From: CAZTLI01 sp964614375
GTDB taxonomy: Bacteria > Chloroflexota > Anaerolineae > Aggregatilineales > Phototrophicaceae
Reading direction: 5' to 3'
Assembly: GCA_964614375.1 (NCBI GenBank)
Contig: CAZTLI010000042.1
Coordinates: 1-20,006 of the forward strand
Length of the DNA: 20,006 bases
How positions within the stretch are numbered: position 1 is the stretch's first letter; each line of letters starts with the position of its first letter. The notes below the pieces were generated by a model. It did not search any database. It was not told the origin of the DNA and saw only the letters and a program-made list of their open reading frames with translations. Shown here piece after piece: positions 1 to 8,423 of this stretch. The translations under genes and the position numbers were made by a program.

Positions 1-591
1 ACCGAGCAGCAAAAACGGCACAAATTTGGTCAATGCGCCCACTGCCACCGCCACCGCTGACCGCACCTCTTGCCCACGCAGCAGCCACCACAACCCCAGC
101 AGCAAAAACAGCGCCACCAGCGAGTCGAAATTCCACCACATATAGACCGCCGGGGCGAAACTCAGGGCATATATCCATGCCAGAGCCATGCCCGTATTCG
201 CGCCATGCAGCCGTGTGCCAATCGCGCGCATCAATAACAGAATGCCCGTCTCCGATGCAATCATCAATAATCCCAGAAACATCGACCAACTGGTGTAATT
301 GACATTGATTCCCAGAAATTGATAAACCGTCGTCGTCGTCAAAAACCACACAGGCGGAAATTCGCTCCACCAATCGCGGAAAGGCCAATCGCCATTCTCC
401 GACAATGCCGCGAGGGTATAGTGATATAAACGATCCCCGCCTGTACCAATGCCAATTTCGCCACCTTCTGTCAAAATGGGTTGATAGGCCATCATCATCA
501 ACAGGCGAAAGCTGATGAAAAGGATCACCAGCAGACGAAAATCGCCCAGAAGGGCCGTCAATTGCAAGGTCTGTCCCGGTTTTTGCGTCAC
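1..591 (-). CDS. GT-C-like polytopic membrane glycosyltransferase (GT87-like), C-terminus beyond window
   Basis: An open frame runs from a GTG at 591 to base 1 (197 codons, no stop), so only the N-terminal part is present. The start is chosen because GTG overlaps the TGA of the upstream gene as GTGA (588-591), a usual sign of translational coupling. The protein begins with a short polar stretch (VTQKPGQTLQ) and then a hydrophobic segment. It continues with a loop containing GGEIGIGTGGDRLYHYTLAAL and NGDWPFRDWWSEFPPVWF, then several hydrophobic helices. The read part ends in a GALTKFVPFLLL segment. The loop with acidic and aromatic residues after helix 1 and the 'LTKFVP' helix are typical of GT87/DUF2029-type mannosyltransferase-like proteins that use polyprenyl-phosphate sugars. 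It is last in a minus-strand run of surface-glycan genes. The donor and acceptor cannot be told from the sequence. Confidence 0.75.
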   Translation of the reverse strand, partial: MTQKPGQTLQLTALLGDFRLLVILFISFRLLMMMAYQPILTEGGEIGIGTGGDRLYHYTLAALSENGDWPFRDWWSEFPPVWFLTTTTVYQFLGINVNYTSWSMFLGLLMIASETGILLLMRAIGTRLHGANTGMALAWIYALSFAPAVYMWWNFDSLVALFLLLGLWWLLRGQEVRSAVAVAVGALTKFVPFLLLG

Positions 592-2069
592 GATTCGTCC
601 TCCCGCACCAGTATCGTCGCCATATCATCGCTGTAAGCCACACGCCAGCCCGGTTCAGCGCGCAGGTTCAGCGCTAACCCGCTGTTCGTCTCGACCACAA
701 CCAGATTGATGCCATATTCCGCCAGCAAATCGCGCCAATTATCGCCGCCGACTGCCGCGCTCAGGTATTCACGCAGAAAGTCATTGCCATATAAATCCGT
801 CCGACCATCGACAAATACCGGATACTGTGGCGCTGCCAGCATCAAATAACCACCCCAGTTATAACTGTTAAACATCGGGCCGGGTGGATTGTTCTCGTTG
901 AGATATTCCGCTGCTGCCACAGGCAAATACTCGCGCTGTGCTTCGTCTACTGATTCCGGCAGCAGGATCGCCACCGCTTGCAGCATGACGCCAAACAGGA
1001 TAATCGTCAGCAGGATCGCGTTAATCCGCGCCATTCGTGGATTGACCTTTTGTATCGGACGAATCACCCAGCCGCGTTCGGTCAGCGCATCCGCCAGATG
1101 CCGTGTAATCACAATCGGCGCAACAACGGCATACACCGCAATATTGCGCCCTGCCAGCAAGCCCATGAACATCGTGCCCGCCGCGAGGATAAAATCCGTC
1201 CAATCCAACTTTTTACGACTCGCGCCCGCCGCGCCAAACATCGCCACAATCATAAACACAAAAGGCCACGTCTGCCGTTCATGAAAATTGGGGGAATTCC
1301 ACTCCTGTATGAAATCTTGCAGCGCGCCGATGCTCACCGTCGCGAAGGGCACTTTGAGCATCTCTAATCCATAGGGATTGATGACCAATGCCCCAACAGA
1401 CGCCACAGATACCAGTATCACTTTACGAAGACCGCGCCAATCGACTCTATCCGCACCACCAAACAGATTGCCCATCACTTCGCCCGCGACAAATCCGCCG
1501 AGAAAAATAAACGCAATCGAAAATCCGGCGTGCAGGTTGCCCCACAGCAGTATCACCACCGGGATTAGCCACAACCGGTCAATCTTTTCGCGTTTGTAGC
1601 TATACAGCAGATACAGAATCACGGTGCTGAGGAAAAAGCTAATCATCTGTGGACGTGCCGACCAGAACACTGCCGCCGTCGCCGCACCCAGTACCAGCAC
1701 AAACGCCCGCACATACACGTTACCACTGCACACGCGATAGACCATCGCCATGCCCGCCGTCGCCAATACCGCCGTGTACAATGCGAGGCCTGCATTGCCA
1801 CCAGCGCGCCAAACCAGCGTCATCACAATTTGCGACCCCCAACTATGATTAACCCAGGGTTCACCCGCAAACGTATGTGAAAACGGGTCGGCATAAATTG
1901 TGCCATTGGTGAGGATGTATTCGCCGCTGCGTATATGCCACCATGTATCCGTATCAATCGGGATGCGCGTCGCCATCGCGAAAATCAGCGCGAACAGCGT
2001 CACAAACATCACCCGTTCTATCGTCAGATTTCGTAACCCCATCGTCATGCCCCAATCTGATTGTTCCAA
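588..2069 (-). CDS. polytopic membrane protein, GT-C-like (putative polyprenyl-phosphate sugar transferase)
   Basis: 493 residues. After helix 1 (about 19-35) comes an external loop with D39-T-D41-TWWHIRSGE and later W72-VNHSW77, a D-x-D/W-W-H plus H-S-W pattern common in GT-C-fold membrane proteins of unassigned function. About ten further hydrophobic segments follow, with WGNLHAGF at 176-183. The last 110 residues (about 385-493) form a soluble domain with FNSYNWGGYL and FVDGRTDLYG, probably on the outer face. The likely role is adding a sugar from a polyprenyl-phosphate donor during surface polysaccharide or glycoprotein synthesis; this is inferred from fold only. No good ribosome site precedes the ATG at 2069. 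In-frame ATGs at 2045 and 2039 are alternatives, and 2045 has a weak GGGG before it. The gene lies 85 bases after the O-antigen ligase and overlaps the next gene by 4 bases. Confidence 0.8.
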   Translation of the reverse strand: MEQSDWGMTMGLRNLTIERVMFVTLFALIFAMATRIPIDTDTWWHIRSGEYILTNGTIYADPFSHTFAGEPWVNHSWGSQIVMTLVWRAGGNAGLALYTAVLATAGMAMVYRVCSGNVYVRAFVLVLGAATAAVFWSARPQMISFFLSTVILYLLYSYKREKIDRLWLIPVVILLWGNLHAGFSIAFIFLGGFVAGEVMGNLFGGADRVDWRGLRKVILVSVASVGALVINPYGLEMLKVPFATVSIGALQDFIQEWNSPNFHERQTWPFVFMIVAMFGAAGASRKKLDWTDFILAAGTMFMGLLAGRNIAVYAVVAPIVITRHLADALTERGWVIRPIQKVNPRMARINAILLTIILFGVMLQAVAILLPESVDEAQREYLPVAAAEYLNENNPPGPMFNSYNWGGYLMLAAPQYPVFVDGRTDLYGNDFLREYLSAAVGGDNWRDLLAEYGINLVVVETNSGLALNLRAEPGWRVAYSDDMATILVREDES

Positions 2070-2080
2070 TAATCAATCGC

Positions 2081-2113
2081 GTGATTTGCGGGCGACTCGC
2101 GAATCACCCCTAC
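2081..2113. repeat. intergenic near-palindrome centred on TCGCGA, possible interspersed repeat remnant
   Basis: Bases 2090-2109 form a 20-base near-perfect palindrome with TCGCGA at the centre; the only two unmatched pairs can form G-U in RNA. It is flanked on one side by CCTAC. An alternative hairpin uses GTGATT (2081-2086) and AATCAC (2102-2107) plus GCG/CGC. It fills much of the 85-base gap between the ligase gene and the next gene and sits just upstream of the latter's start. Short GTAGGGG...CCCCTAC palindromes are frequent interspersed elements in some Chloroflexota and cyanobacterial genomes, and this resembles a decayed copy. There is no T-run after it on the transcribed strand, so it is not a standard terminator. 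Only one copy is in the window, so 'repeat' is an inference. Confidence 0.45.
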
Positions 2114-2154
2114 AACTATCCCTTTGCGACCTGCGTGTCATCGCGACTTTGCGT

Positions 2155-4008
2155 TTAGCTCTCTATCGCCGCGTAACCAACTTGTGGCAGGAACTGCCGT
2201 GCAATCACCTCGCGCAGATACTGAAAACGCCCAAAACTAATGCCGCGTTCGTAATCAATCAGCGTGATATCGTCCGGCTCATATTGCACTATAGCATCGC
2301 CTATACCGCTGTATGCCTGAAGATTGCGCTGGAACAGGGGTTCATCCGGCGCAAGCACCACGGCGCGACTCATCGCGAACACGGCTGTATCCCGATCACC
2401 GCGCTGCCAGTGCAATGCCGCCACATTCACCCACGACACCGCATGACTCGGTTCAAGTTCGAGGAAACGCGCATAGGCCGCGATTCCCGCCCGCATAGCC
2501 TCGACATCGTGATCTGCTGCCGCCATACCAAATAGAAAACCCTGTTCCATGTGAAGTATCGCCAGCGACGGGTCAGCATCAATGATGGGCTGCAACCGTC
2601 GCGCCGCCTCCACATAATCGCCCTCATTAACCGCGTCTTGCAGCACGCCGATATATTGACGATAGAGACTACTGCTCCACAAACCAGTGACAATCAACCC
2701 TAGCCATAGCACGCCCAATGCTCCGATATGCCCGACGCGCCGAACCCGTAACGTCACCGGTTGAGGTTCGGTTGGCGCAGTCGCCAGCACCAGCGCCAAC
2801 AATCCAGTCAAAGCGATAGCGGGCATCATCGCGGGCATATCCACCAGATGATGCACCCCAAAACCGACCACCGCTGCAATGGACGCAAACAACGTAATTT
2901 GTGACGACAAAAATATAGCTGCCTGTATATTGTCCCGTAGCCGCCGATAAATCAGATAGAGTGTGGCGCCCAAGGCGGCTAACCCAACTAATCCGAGTTC
3001 TGCGGCGATATTGAGTGGTATGTCATGCGCGTGAGCGTGCGGTTGATTCGGGGGCATCGACCAGTCCGCAATTAATCCGCGCCCGAATGTGAATAATCCA
3101 TTGCCAAACAACGGACTCGCACCAAACTGTTCAATGGCAGATTGATAAATCGGCAGGCGTAAATCGGTTGACCGCCCGCCAATCGTGAATGACTGGATGA
3201 ACAGCGCGATTGCTGCGACTGCTGCAACTATCACAGCGACTGTGCCCACACCTGTCACCATCTGCATCCGCCGTGATTGTGTGCCCCACCAGGCCCTTAG
3301 TGCCGTAAAAGACAGCAATTGCCGTGAATACAGTTGTAAACCGAGATAACTCACAACCAGGGCAACCAGTCCCAACCATGCGCCCCGCGAAAATGTCATC
3401 AGCAAAAGCAGCGCCGCTAGCAGCGCATACACCGTCATAACGGTTCGACCCACAGGCAGGCGCGCGGTCCGTGACCGGGCATAGGCAAATGGTGTCAGCA
3501 CCACCAGAAACGCGCCCAGCGCATTGGAATTGCCGAGCAGACTCACAGGTCGCACTGCTAAGAGGTTTGTCGATTGCGATAGGGCATTGGTCATTTGCCA
3601 ATAACCGAAGACAATGACCACCAGCCCGGCAATCAACAGGGCATCAATCAGGATGTCTTTTCGGACAGCCCGATTCGCCAGCACATCATGCAGCGCGTAC
3701 CACACACCGATATACACCCCGACATACCACAGGCCAATCGCAGAGCGCCGCCATGTTTCTGGATTCGCGCCAAGCGACAGTACAAAAGCCGCTATCCACA
3801 GCAGAATCACCCGGTCTAATACAGTCACATGCCACAACCACCCACGGCGCCAGCGCACGACCCACCACAGCATGACCAGTACAGCCATGAGACCAAGTGT
3901 AAATACCTTAAAATCGGTCAACAGTACCCCATTAAATGTCGCGCCAAGCGACACAAAATAGGTCATAACCAGCACACACAGCGCAAGTATCATCGTTTGT
4001 AAGCGCAT
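2155..4008 (-). CDS. O-antigen ligase/polymerase family membrane protein with C-terminal TPR region
   Basis: 617 residues from the ATG at 4008. A longer frame exists upstream but would run into the divergent gene, and the first hydrophobic helix follows directly on MRLQTMILALC. It has about 11-12 membrane helices. Wzy_C/WaaL hallmarks are S156-LLGNSNALGAF, the FSRGAW motif at 206-211, and a large external loop (about 272-330) ending in a histidine-rich NQPHAHAHD segment (321-329). Loop Arg and His residues are functionally important in characterised ligases. Residues about 455-560 form two or three TPR-like helical pairs (VNEGDYVEAARRLQPIIDAD; ALHWQRGDRDTAVFAMSRAV), followed by a short tail. 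The protein probably polymerises or transfers undecaprenyl-linked glycan outside the membrane, with the TPR part binding a partner or acceptor. Ligase and polymerase cannot be separated by sequence here. Confidence 0.88.
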   Translation of the reverse strand: MRLQTMILALCVLVMTYFVSLGATFNGVLLTDFKVFTLGLMAVLVMLWWVVRWRRGWLWHVTVLDRVILLWIAAFVLSLGANPETWRRSAIGLWYVGVYIGVWYALHDVLANRAVRKDILIDALLIAGLVVIVFGYWQMTNALSQSTNLLAVRPVSLLGNSNALGAFLVVLTPFAYARSRTARLPVGRTVMTVYALLAALLLLMTFSRGAWLGLVALVVSYLGLQLYSRQLLSFTALRAWWGTQSRRMQMVTGVGTVAVIVAAVAAIALFIQSFTIGGRSTDLRLPIYQSAIEQFGASPLFGNGLFTFGRGLIADWSMPPNQPHAHAHDIPLNIAAELGLVGLAALGATLYLIYRRLRDNIQAAIFLSSQITLFASIAAVVGFGVHHLVDMPAMMPAIALTGLLALVLATAPTEPQPVTLRVRRVGHIGALGVLWLGLIVTGLWSSSLYRQYIGVLQDAVNEGDYVEAARRLQPIIDADPSLAILHMEQGFLFGMAAADHDVEAMRAGIAAYARFLELEPSHAVSWVNVAALHWQRGDRDTAVFAMSRAVVLAPDEPLFQRNLQAYSGIGDAIVQYEPDDITLIDYERGISFGRFQYLREVIARQFLPQVGYAAIES

Positions 4009-4060
4009 GAGTCCCGTTCCGTTGTACAATGACAGTCGCAATGAAAGGATATTACCGCCA

Positions 4061-5191
4061 ATGTCTAAAACACGCCCACTGAACCTCTTCCAACCTGTTG
4101 TCATTATCCCGTTGGTATGTCTGATGTATGCCATCGTCATCATGATTCATTTCCAACATCCACAGGCTTTAGTCACGTTGGGTTCAAATTACAGCACAAA
4201 CCCGGATGACTTTATCTATACGGAAGAAGGCTATGATGGGCAGTTCAATTTCTATATCGCCCGTGATCCAGCCAATGCAGCGCAATCCATTGATGTGCCT
4301 GCTTATCGCTTCCAGCGGATATTATTGCCCGCGCTGGGCGGATTGCTGGCGTTTGGGCAAGCATCGTGGCTGCCGATTGTTTTCCTTAGCATCAATATCG
4401 TGGCGGTTGCGGGCGGTACAGCCGCCCTGGTCGCCTTGCTCAAAGCACAGGGGATGAGTCCCTGGTACAGCGTGGGCTATGGCCTATCGCTGGCGATTAT
4501 GGGGTCGGTACGCCTGAGTATGGCTGAACCCCTGGCCTATGGATTGGCATTAGTCGCTATCTGGCTCGCACAACGGGATAGATGGATGTGGAGCGCCGTC
4601 ATTTTCGCGCTGGCAGTGCTGGCGAAAGAGACGACGGTGTTGTTCGTCATCGGGTATGCCCTGTACTTCCTCTGGCAGCGACACGGGCAGCGCGCAGTCC
4701 TGTTTGCGTTACTGGCGTGTTTGCCGTTCGGGATATGGCAAATCATCCTGTATCAGCACTTTGGCACATTCGGGATTGGGTCGGGCGGTGGTGGCGCAAC
4801 CAGTTTTGAGTTGATACCGTTGATGGGTCTCGTGCGGATTTACACACAGGGCGGATTAGGGCCATTTCTTGTAATTTTCATTCTCTATTTTCCGTTTGTC
4901 ATTCTGCCGACGATCTGGGGGCTTGTCGTTATCGGGCAGCGAATCCGCGATTGGTCGGCGCATCCGCCCCACGTCTACTGGTATTTGCTGCTGTTTAACA
5001 CACTCATCATGTTGTTTGTGCCTTTTTCGACCTACCGCGAACCGCTGGGCATCTTTCGTTTCATCGCAGGGCTACAAATCGCGATCATCCTCTATGCCGC
5101 CCAGACACGCAACAGTCGCATCTTACGCTATTCGACATTATGGATTTTAACGATGTTGTTCATCATCATGTCCGATTTTGGCGGCGGATAA
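4061..5191 (+). CDS. polytopic membrane protein of the AZOBR_p60025-like cell-surface glycopolymer family
   Basis: 376 residues starting at the ATG preceded by AAAGGAT (4044-4050). The in-frame ATG at 4007 has no such site and overlaps the start of the divergent gene. After helix 1 (about 12-29), an external segment carries GYDGQFNFYIARDP (57-70) and DVPAYRFQRILLP (78-90), which is the signature I associate with the AZOBR_p60025-type 'cell surface glycopolymer formation' family. Eight or so further helices follow, including LAVLAKETTVLFV (184-196), a helix start like the K/T-E-T motifs of GT-C proteins. The likely role is in building a surface glycan at the outer membrane face. It is transcribed away from the ligase gene, with 52 bases between the starts, and is followed 102 bases later by the GMC oxidoreductase. 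The exact reaction is unknown. Confidence 0.75.
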   Translation: MSKTRPLNLFQPVVIIPLVCLMYAIVIMIHFQHPQALVTLGSNYSTNPDDFIYTEEGYDGQFNFYIARDPANAAQSIDVPAYRFQRILLPALGGLLAFGQASWLPIVFLSINIVAVAGGTAALVALLKAQGMSPWYSVGYGLSLAIMGSVRLSMAEPLAYGLALVAIWLAQRDRWMWSAVIFALAVLAKETTVLFVIGYALYFLWQRHGQRAVLFALLACLPFGIWQIILYQHFGTFGIGSGGGGATSFELIPLMGLVRIYTQGGLGPFLVIFILYFPFVILPTIWGLVVIGQRIRDWSAHPPHVYWYLLLFNTLIMLFVPFSTYREPLGIFRFIAGLQIAIILYAAQTRNSRILRYSTLWILTMLFIIMSDFGGG

Positions 5192-5237
5192 CACCATTCC
5201 AGCCAGGCTCGGCGCCGTACCCTATATCCATCAAACG

Positions 5238-5246
5238 TGCTACACT
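5238..5246 (+). promoter_or_regulatory. possible extended -10 element upstream of GMC oxidoreductase
   Basis: TGC-TACACT fits an extended -10 (TGn plus four of six bases of TATAAT). No recognisable -35 lies at the proper distance. The same octamer GCTACACT occurs in the promoter predicted before the cpaB-like gene (19318-19325). Another weak pair downstream is TTGGAC (5250-5255) with AATATT (5272-5277), 16 bases apart. Either would give the oxidoreductase its own start of transcription. Confidence 0.25.
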
Positions 5247-5293
5247 GGGTTGGACGGTAATACAATTCAAAAATATTGTTTTGGAGACAGGGA

Positions 5294-6862
5294 ATGTACG
5301 ATTACATCATTGTCGGCGCGGGTTCTGCGGGGTGTGTCCTCGCCAACCGGTTGAGTGCTAATCTTGCACATCGCGTGCTATTGCTAGAGGCCGGCAAACC
5401 CGATAAAAAACGCGAAATTCACATCCCTGCCGCCTATGGCCCCGCCCTATTCAAAACGGAATATGATTGGAATTACGCCACCGAACCGCAGTCAAATATG
5501 AATAATCGCCTGCTCTATTGGCCTCGTGGGAAGGTGATTGGTGGGTCAAGTTCGATTAATGCCATGATTTACATTCGGGGACATCGCCAGGATTATGATA
5601 CATGGCGCGATTTGGGTAATCCCGGGTGGGGTTGGGAAGACGTACTCCCTTATTTCAAAAAGTCACAGAATCAAGAACGCGGCGCATCTGCCTTACATGG
5701 CGTGGGTGGCGATTTAAATGTCGCTGACCAGATTGAACCCAACATTCTCACCCGAACGTTCCTAAAAGCGGCGGAACAGGCCGGATACGCCCACGCGGAC
5801 GATTTTAATGTGCCCGAACCCAATGGATACGGTTTATTCCAAGTCACGCAGAAAAATGGTCAGCGTCACAGTGCGGCTGTGGCATTCCTCAAGCCGGTGA
5901 TGAAACGCGCCAATCTGGAAGTTCATACCGGCGCCCACACAACCCGCGTGTTGTTCAACGGTAAACGGGCTATCGGCGTTGAATATGTGCATGACGGCAT
6001 CAAGACCGAAGCGAAAGCCACCCGAGAAGTCATTCTTTGCGGCGGTTCTGTAAATTCACCACAATTATTGCTGCTGTCGGGCATCGGCCCCGGGGCCCAC
6101 TTGCAAGAAATGGGCATAGATATGGTGGCGGAACTACCGGGTGTTGGACAAAATTTGCAGGATCACGTCGCGGCGGGTGTGTTTATGTATAGCAAACAGC
6201 CTGTGAGTCTGGCATCTGCCCAGAGTTTGAAAAATATCATCAAGTATCTGCTGTTCAAAAAAGGCCCGTTGACCTCAAACGTGGGTGAAGGCGGTCTATT
6301 TGTCAGCACAAATCCCGATTCAACGATTCCCGACCTGCAATTCATCTTTGGCCCCATTCACTACGTCGATCATGGCTTGACAGAGCTAGATGGACATGGC
6401 TTCGTGTTTGGTGGTGTGCTGCTCCAACCGCAAAGTCGCGGGCACATTCAATTGAAATCGCGAAATCCGCTCGCGCACGCGGCAATCCAACCCTGTTATT
6501 TTTCTGCCCAGAGCGATGTCACTGCAATGATTGAAGCCATCAAAATCTCACGTCATGTGATTCACCAGCCCGCGTTCGACGCCTATCGTGGCGATGAAAT
6601 TCTGCCGGGCGTATCGGTTCAGTCGGATGATGAAATCCATGAGTATCTGCGGCAGCATGGCGAAACGCTGTATCATCCAACAGGCACATGCAAAATGGGG
6701 CCGGATAGCGACCCGATGGCAGTCGTCAATCCACAGTTACAGGTACGCGGCGTCGAGGGATTGCGCGTGGTGGATGCCTCGATTATGCCCAATGTCACGC
6801 GCGGCAATACCAACGCCCCGACCATCATGATTGCCGAAAAAGCCGCCGATATGATGAAATAG
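5294..6862 (+). CDS. GMC-family FAD-dependent oxidoreductase (choline dehydrogenase-like)
   Basis: 522 residues from the ATG at 5294, which follows GGAGACAGGGA; a start 18 bases earlier lacks a site and adds residues before the FAD fold. The N-terminus is a Rossmann dinucleotide motif (YDYIIVGAGSAGCVLANRL) with an acidic residue ending strand 2 (LLEAG). The GMC signature 1 is at 78-96 (RGKVIGGSSSINAMIYIRG) and signature 2 around 249-263 (CGGSVNSPQLLLLSG). The active-site pair is H461 (HPTGTCKMG) and N505 (RGNTNAPT), spaced 44 residues as in choline oxidase (H466/N510). Such enzymes oxidise primary alcohols to aldehydes. The length is normal and no signal peptide is present, so it is cytoplasmic. 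The substrate could be choline, a long-chain or polyethylene-glycol-like alcohol or another; the neighbours do not settle it. It is convergent with the sugar-1-phosphate transferase gene. Confidence 0.93.
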   Translation: MYDYIIVGAGSAGCVLANRLSANLAHRVLLLEAGKPDKKREIHIPAAYGPALFKTEYDWNYATEPQSNMNNRLLYWPRGKVIGGSSSINAMIYIRGHRQDYDTWRDLGNPGWGWEDVLPYFKKSQNQERGASALHGVGGDLNVADQIEPNILTRTFLKAAEQAGYAHADDFNVPEPNGYGLFQVTQKNGQRHSAAVAFLKPVMKRANLEVHTGAHTTRVLFNGKRAIGVEYVHDGIKTEAKATREVILCGGSVNSPQLLLLSGIGPGAHLQEMGIDMVAELPGVGQNLQDHVAAGVFMYSKQPVSLASAQSLKNIIKYLLFKKGPLTSNVGEGGLFVSTNPDSTIPDLQFIFGPIHYVDHGLTELDGHGFVFGGVLLQPQSRGHIQLKSRNPLAHAAIQPCYFSAQSDVTAMIEAIKISRHVIHQPAFDAYRGDEILPGVSVQSDDEIHEYLRQHGETLYHPTGTCKMGPDSDPMAVVNPQLQVRGVEGLRVVDASIMPNVTRGNTNAPTIMIAEKAADMMK

Positions 6863-6934
6863 AAGGTGTTGAGCAGAACATCGCCAGATTTGATTGAGCG
6901 AATAGGGTGCATTTTGCGCTGATAGCTGACAAGC

Positions 6935-6950
6935 TAGTGACTGATCACTA
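6935..6950. repeat. perfect 6-bp inverted repeat between convergent genes
   Basis: TAGTGA-CTGA-TCACTA lies two bases beyond the stop of the minus-strand glycosyltransferase gene and 72 bases after the GMC oxidoreductase. It could act as a small bidirectional 3' hairpin for both convergent genes. Neither strand has a T-run directly after it, so it is not a classical intrinsic terminator. Confidence 0.3.
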
Positions 6951-6952
6951 TG

Positions 6953-8380
6953 TCATGTCCCGCTCATTTTAATCATCTTGCCGATGGTTCGGAATAGAAT
7001 GCTCATATCCAACAGCAGCGATTGATGCCGGATATAGTACAGGTCGTATTGCAGCTTAATCATGGCATCTTCGTCATTTTCACCATAACCATACTGCACC
7101 TGTGCCCAGCCCGTCACGCCGGGACGCACAATGTGCCGCGTGCGATAGAAGGGAATTTTCTCCTGCAATCTGCGGACGTGCTGAGGACGTTCGGGACGCG
7201 GCCCCACCAGACTCATCTCACCCCGCAGGACATTCAATAGCTGTGGCACTTCGTCAAAGCGTGTTTTTCGCATAAATCGCCCGACACGGGTGACACGAGG
7301 GTCATCTTTTTTGCTGAACACGGGGCCACTTTCGGCTTCGGCATCCGCTACCATCGTCCGAAACTTGATGATTCGATAGTGGCGTCCGTTTAGCCCTATC
7401 CGAATTTGTGTATAAAAAATACCGCCGGGCGAATCGAGGCGGATAAGCAGCGCAATCAACGGCAGCAGGGTAAGCATGATGACGATACCACACGTTGATA
7501 GCGTGACATCCATCAGCCGTTTCAACAACGGATAGGGATTGAATATGGATGTACCGCCAATCGGCAGCACCACCGCCCAGCTATTGTCGATATGTTCGAC
7601 AGGCACCCGACCCGTCAACCGTTCATACAGGATGGGCATCGGCACAATCGCCACACCCCGTTCATAGGCGTCCATCACACCCTGAAATGTGTCCCCTGTC
7701 AATTCACGGGTCGAAGTCACAATTAATTCACTGATTCGGTCACGCATGACAAAATTCAGCAAATCGCTGCCCACGCCAATGACACCCACGTCGCCAATCG
7801 TCCTCCCCACATCTTGAGCCGTCTCGCCAATGACCCCTTTGATGTCATACGAATCGGGGGCTTGCGAACGCATCGCCTCGATAATGCTCTGTGACGCCCA
7901 ATCTGTACCCACAACCAATACACGACGCGGTTCACTGGCCCAACCAATCAGCACCGGATTTGCCACCCGCCACAACGCCACCAGCACGAACGACGCCACG
8001 CCATAATACAAAATGAACAATCGCGGCAGCGCATCACGCGGTGATAGGAAAAATACCACCAGATAAACCACCAGCATCTGCAAAGTGATGACCACCAGCC
8101 GCTGTAAAGACCCGACCCGACTGGATGCGAGGCGCAGTTCATAATAATCGTTGCCACTCGCGAGGAAAAACCATAGTCCCGTGAGGATAAAAAACCAGAA
8201 GCTCTGTGGCAGCACAAACTCCAGTGTAAACGGCCTTGCGGCGACCCGCGACCATACATAGAGCGCAATCAACACCGCAAACACGATTGCAACCGCGTCG
8301 CCCGCCATTAAGAGTAAGCGCCGTTCCGATATACGTAATTGTAGACGCCGTCGCTTACGTGGTCTGGGCGAAAATAACAT
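6953..8380 (-). CDS. exopolysaccharide polyprenyl glycosylphosphotransferase (WcaJ/WbaP-type)
   Basis: 475 residues, the usual length. A basic N-terminus is followed by about five hydrophobic helices (24-145) and a CoA-binding-like Rossmann segment (RRVLVVGTDWASQSIIEAM, about 152-170). A re-entrant helix comes next (about 293-315), and then the bacterial sugar-transferase domain. In that domain are KFRTM (339-343), the catalytic Asp-Glu pair in RFDEVPQ (D376, E377), LSLVGPRPE region 389-397, RPGVTGWAQV (419-428) and YDLYYI (445-450). This family moves a sugar-1-phosphate, often glucose or galactose, from a UDP-sugar to undecaprenyl phosphate and so primes a surface polysaccharide repeat unit at the inner face of the membrane. 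The gene is second in a minus-strand pair, 43 bases after the GT-C-like gene. The sugar cannot be named. Confidence 0.93.
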   Translation of the reverse strand: MLFSPRPRKRRRLQLRISERRLLLMAGDAVAIVFAVLIALYVWSRVAARPFTLEFVLPQSFWFFILTGLWFFLASGNDYYELRLASSRVGSLQRLVVITLQMLVVYLVVFFLSPRDALPRLFILYYGVASFVLVALWRVANPVLIGWASEPRRVLVVGTDWASQSIIEAMRSQAPDSYDIKGVIGETAQDVGRTIGDVGVIGVGSDLLNFVMRDRISELIVTSTRELTGDTFQGVMDAYERGVAIVPMPILYERLTGRVPVEHIDNSWAVVLPIGGTSIFNPYPLLKRLMDVTLSTCGIVIMLTLLPLIALLIRLDSPGGIFYTQIRIGLNGRHYRIIKFRTMVADAEAESGPVFSKKDDPRVTRVGRFMRKTRFDEVPQLLNVLRGEMSLVGPRPERPQHVRRLQEKIPFYRTRHIVRPGVTGWAQVQYGYGENDEDAMIKLQYDLYYIRHQSLLLDMSILFRTIGKMIKMSGT

Positions 8381-8423
8381 GGGTATCGCTGCTCTCTATC
8401 CACAGGTAACGTAGCGCAAACAT

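Noticed and set aside
1900..2535. A 211-codon plus-strand open frame across two minus-strand genes
   Set aside because: It lies antisense to well-supported membrane proteins and has the skewed composition (many Arg, His, Thr and Ile) of a reverse-frame shadow.
4009..4060. A promoter pair between the divergent ligase and AZOBR-type genes
   Set aside because: TACAAT at 4025-4030 is a fair -10 but no -35 with more than two matching bases lies at 16-18 bases on the plus strand, and the minus-strand equivalent would start almost at the ATG.
6863..6952. A terminator between the convergent GMC oxidoreductase and glycosyltransferase genes
   Set aside because: The only stem (6935-6950) is six pairs and has no T-run on either side, so it is listed as an inverted repeat only.
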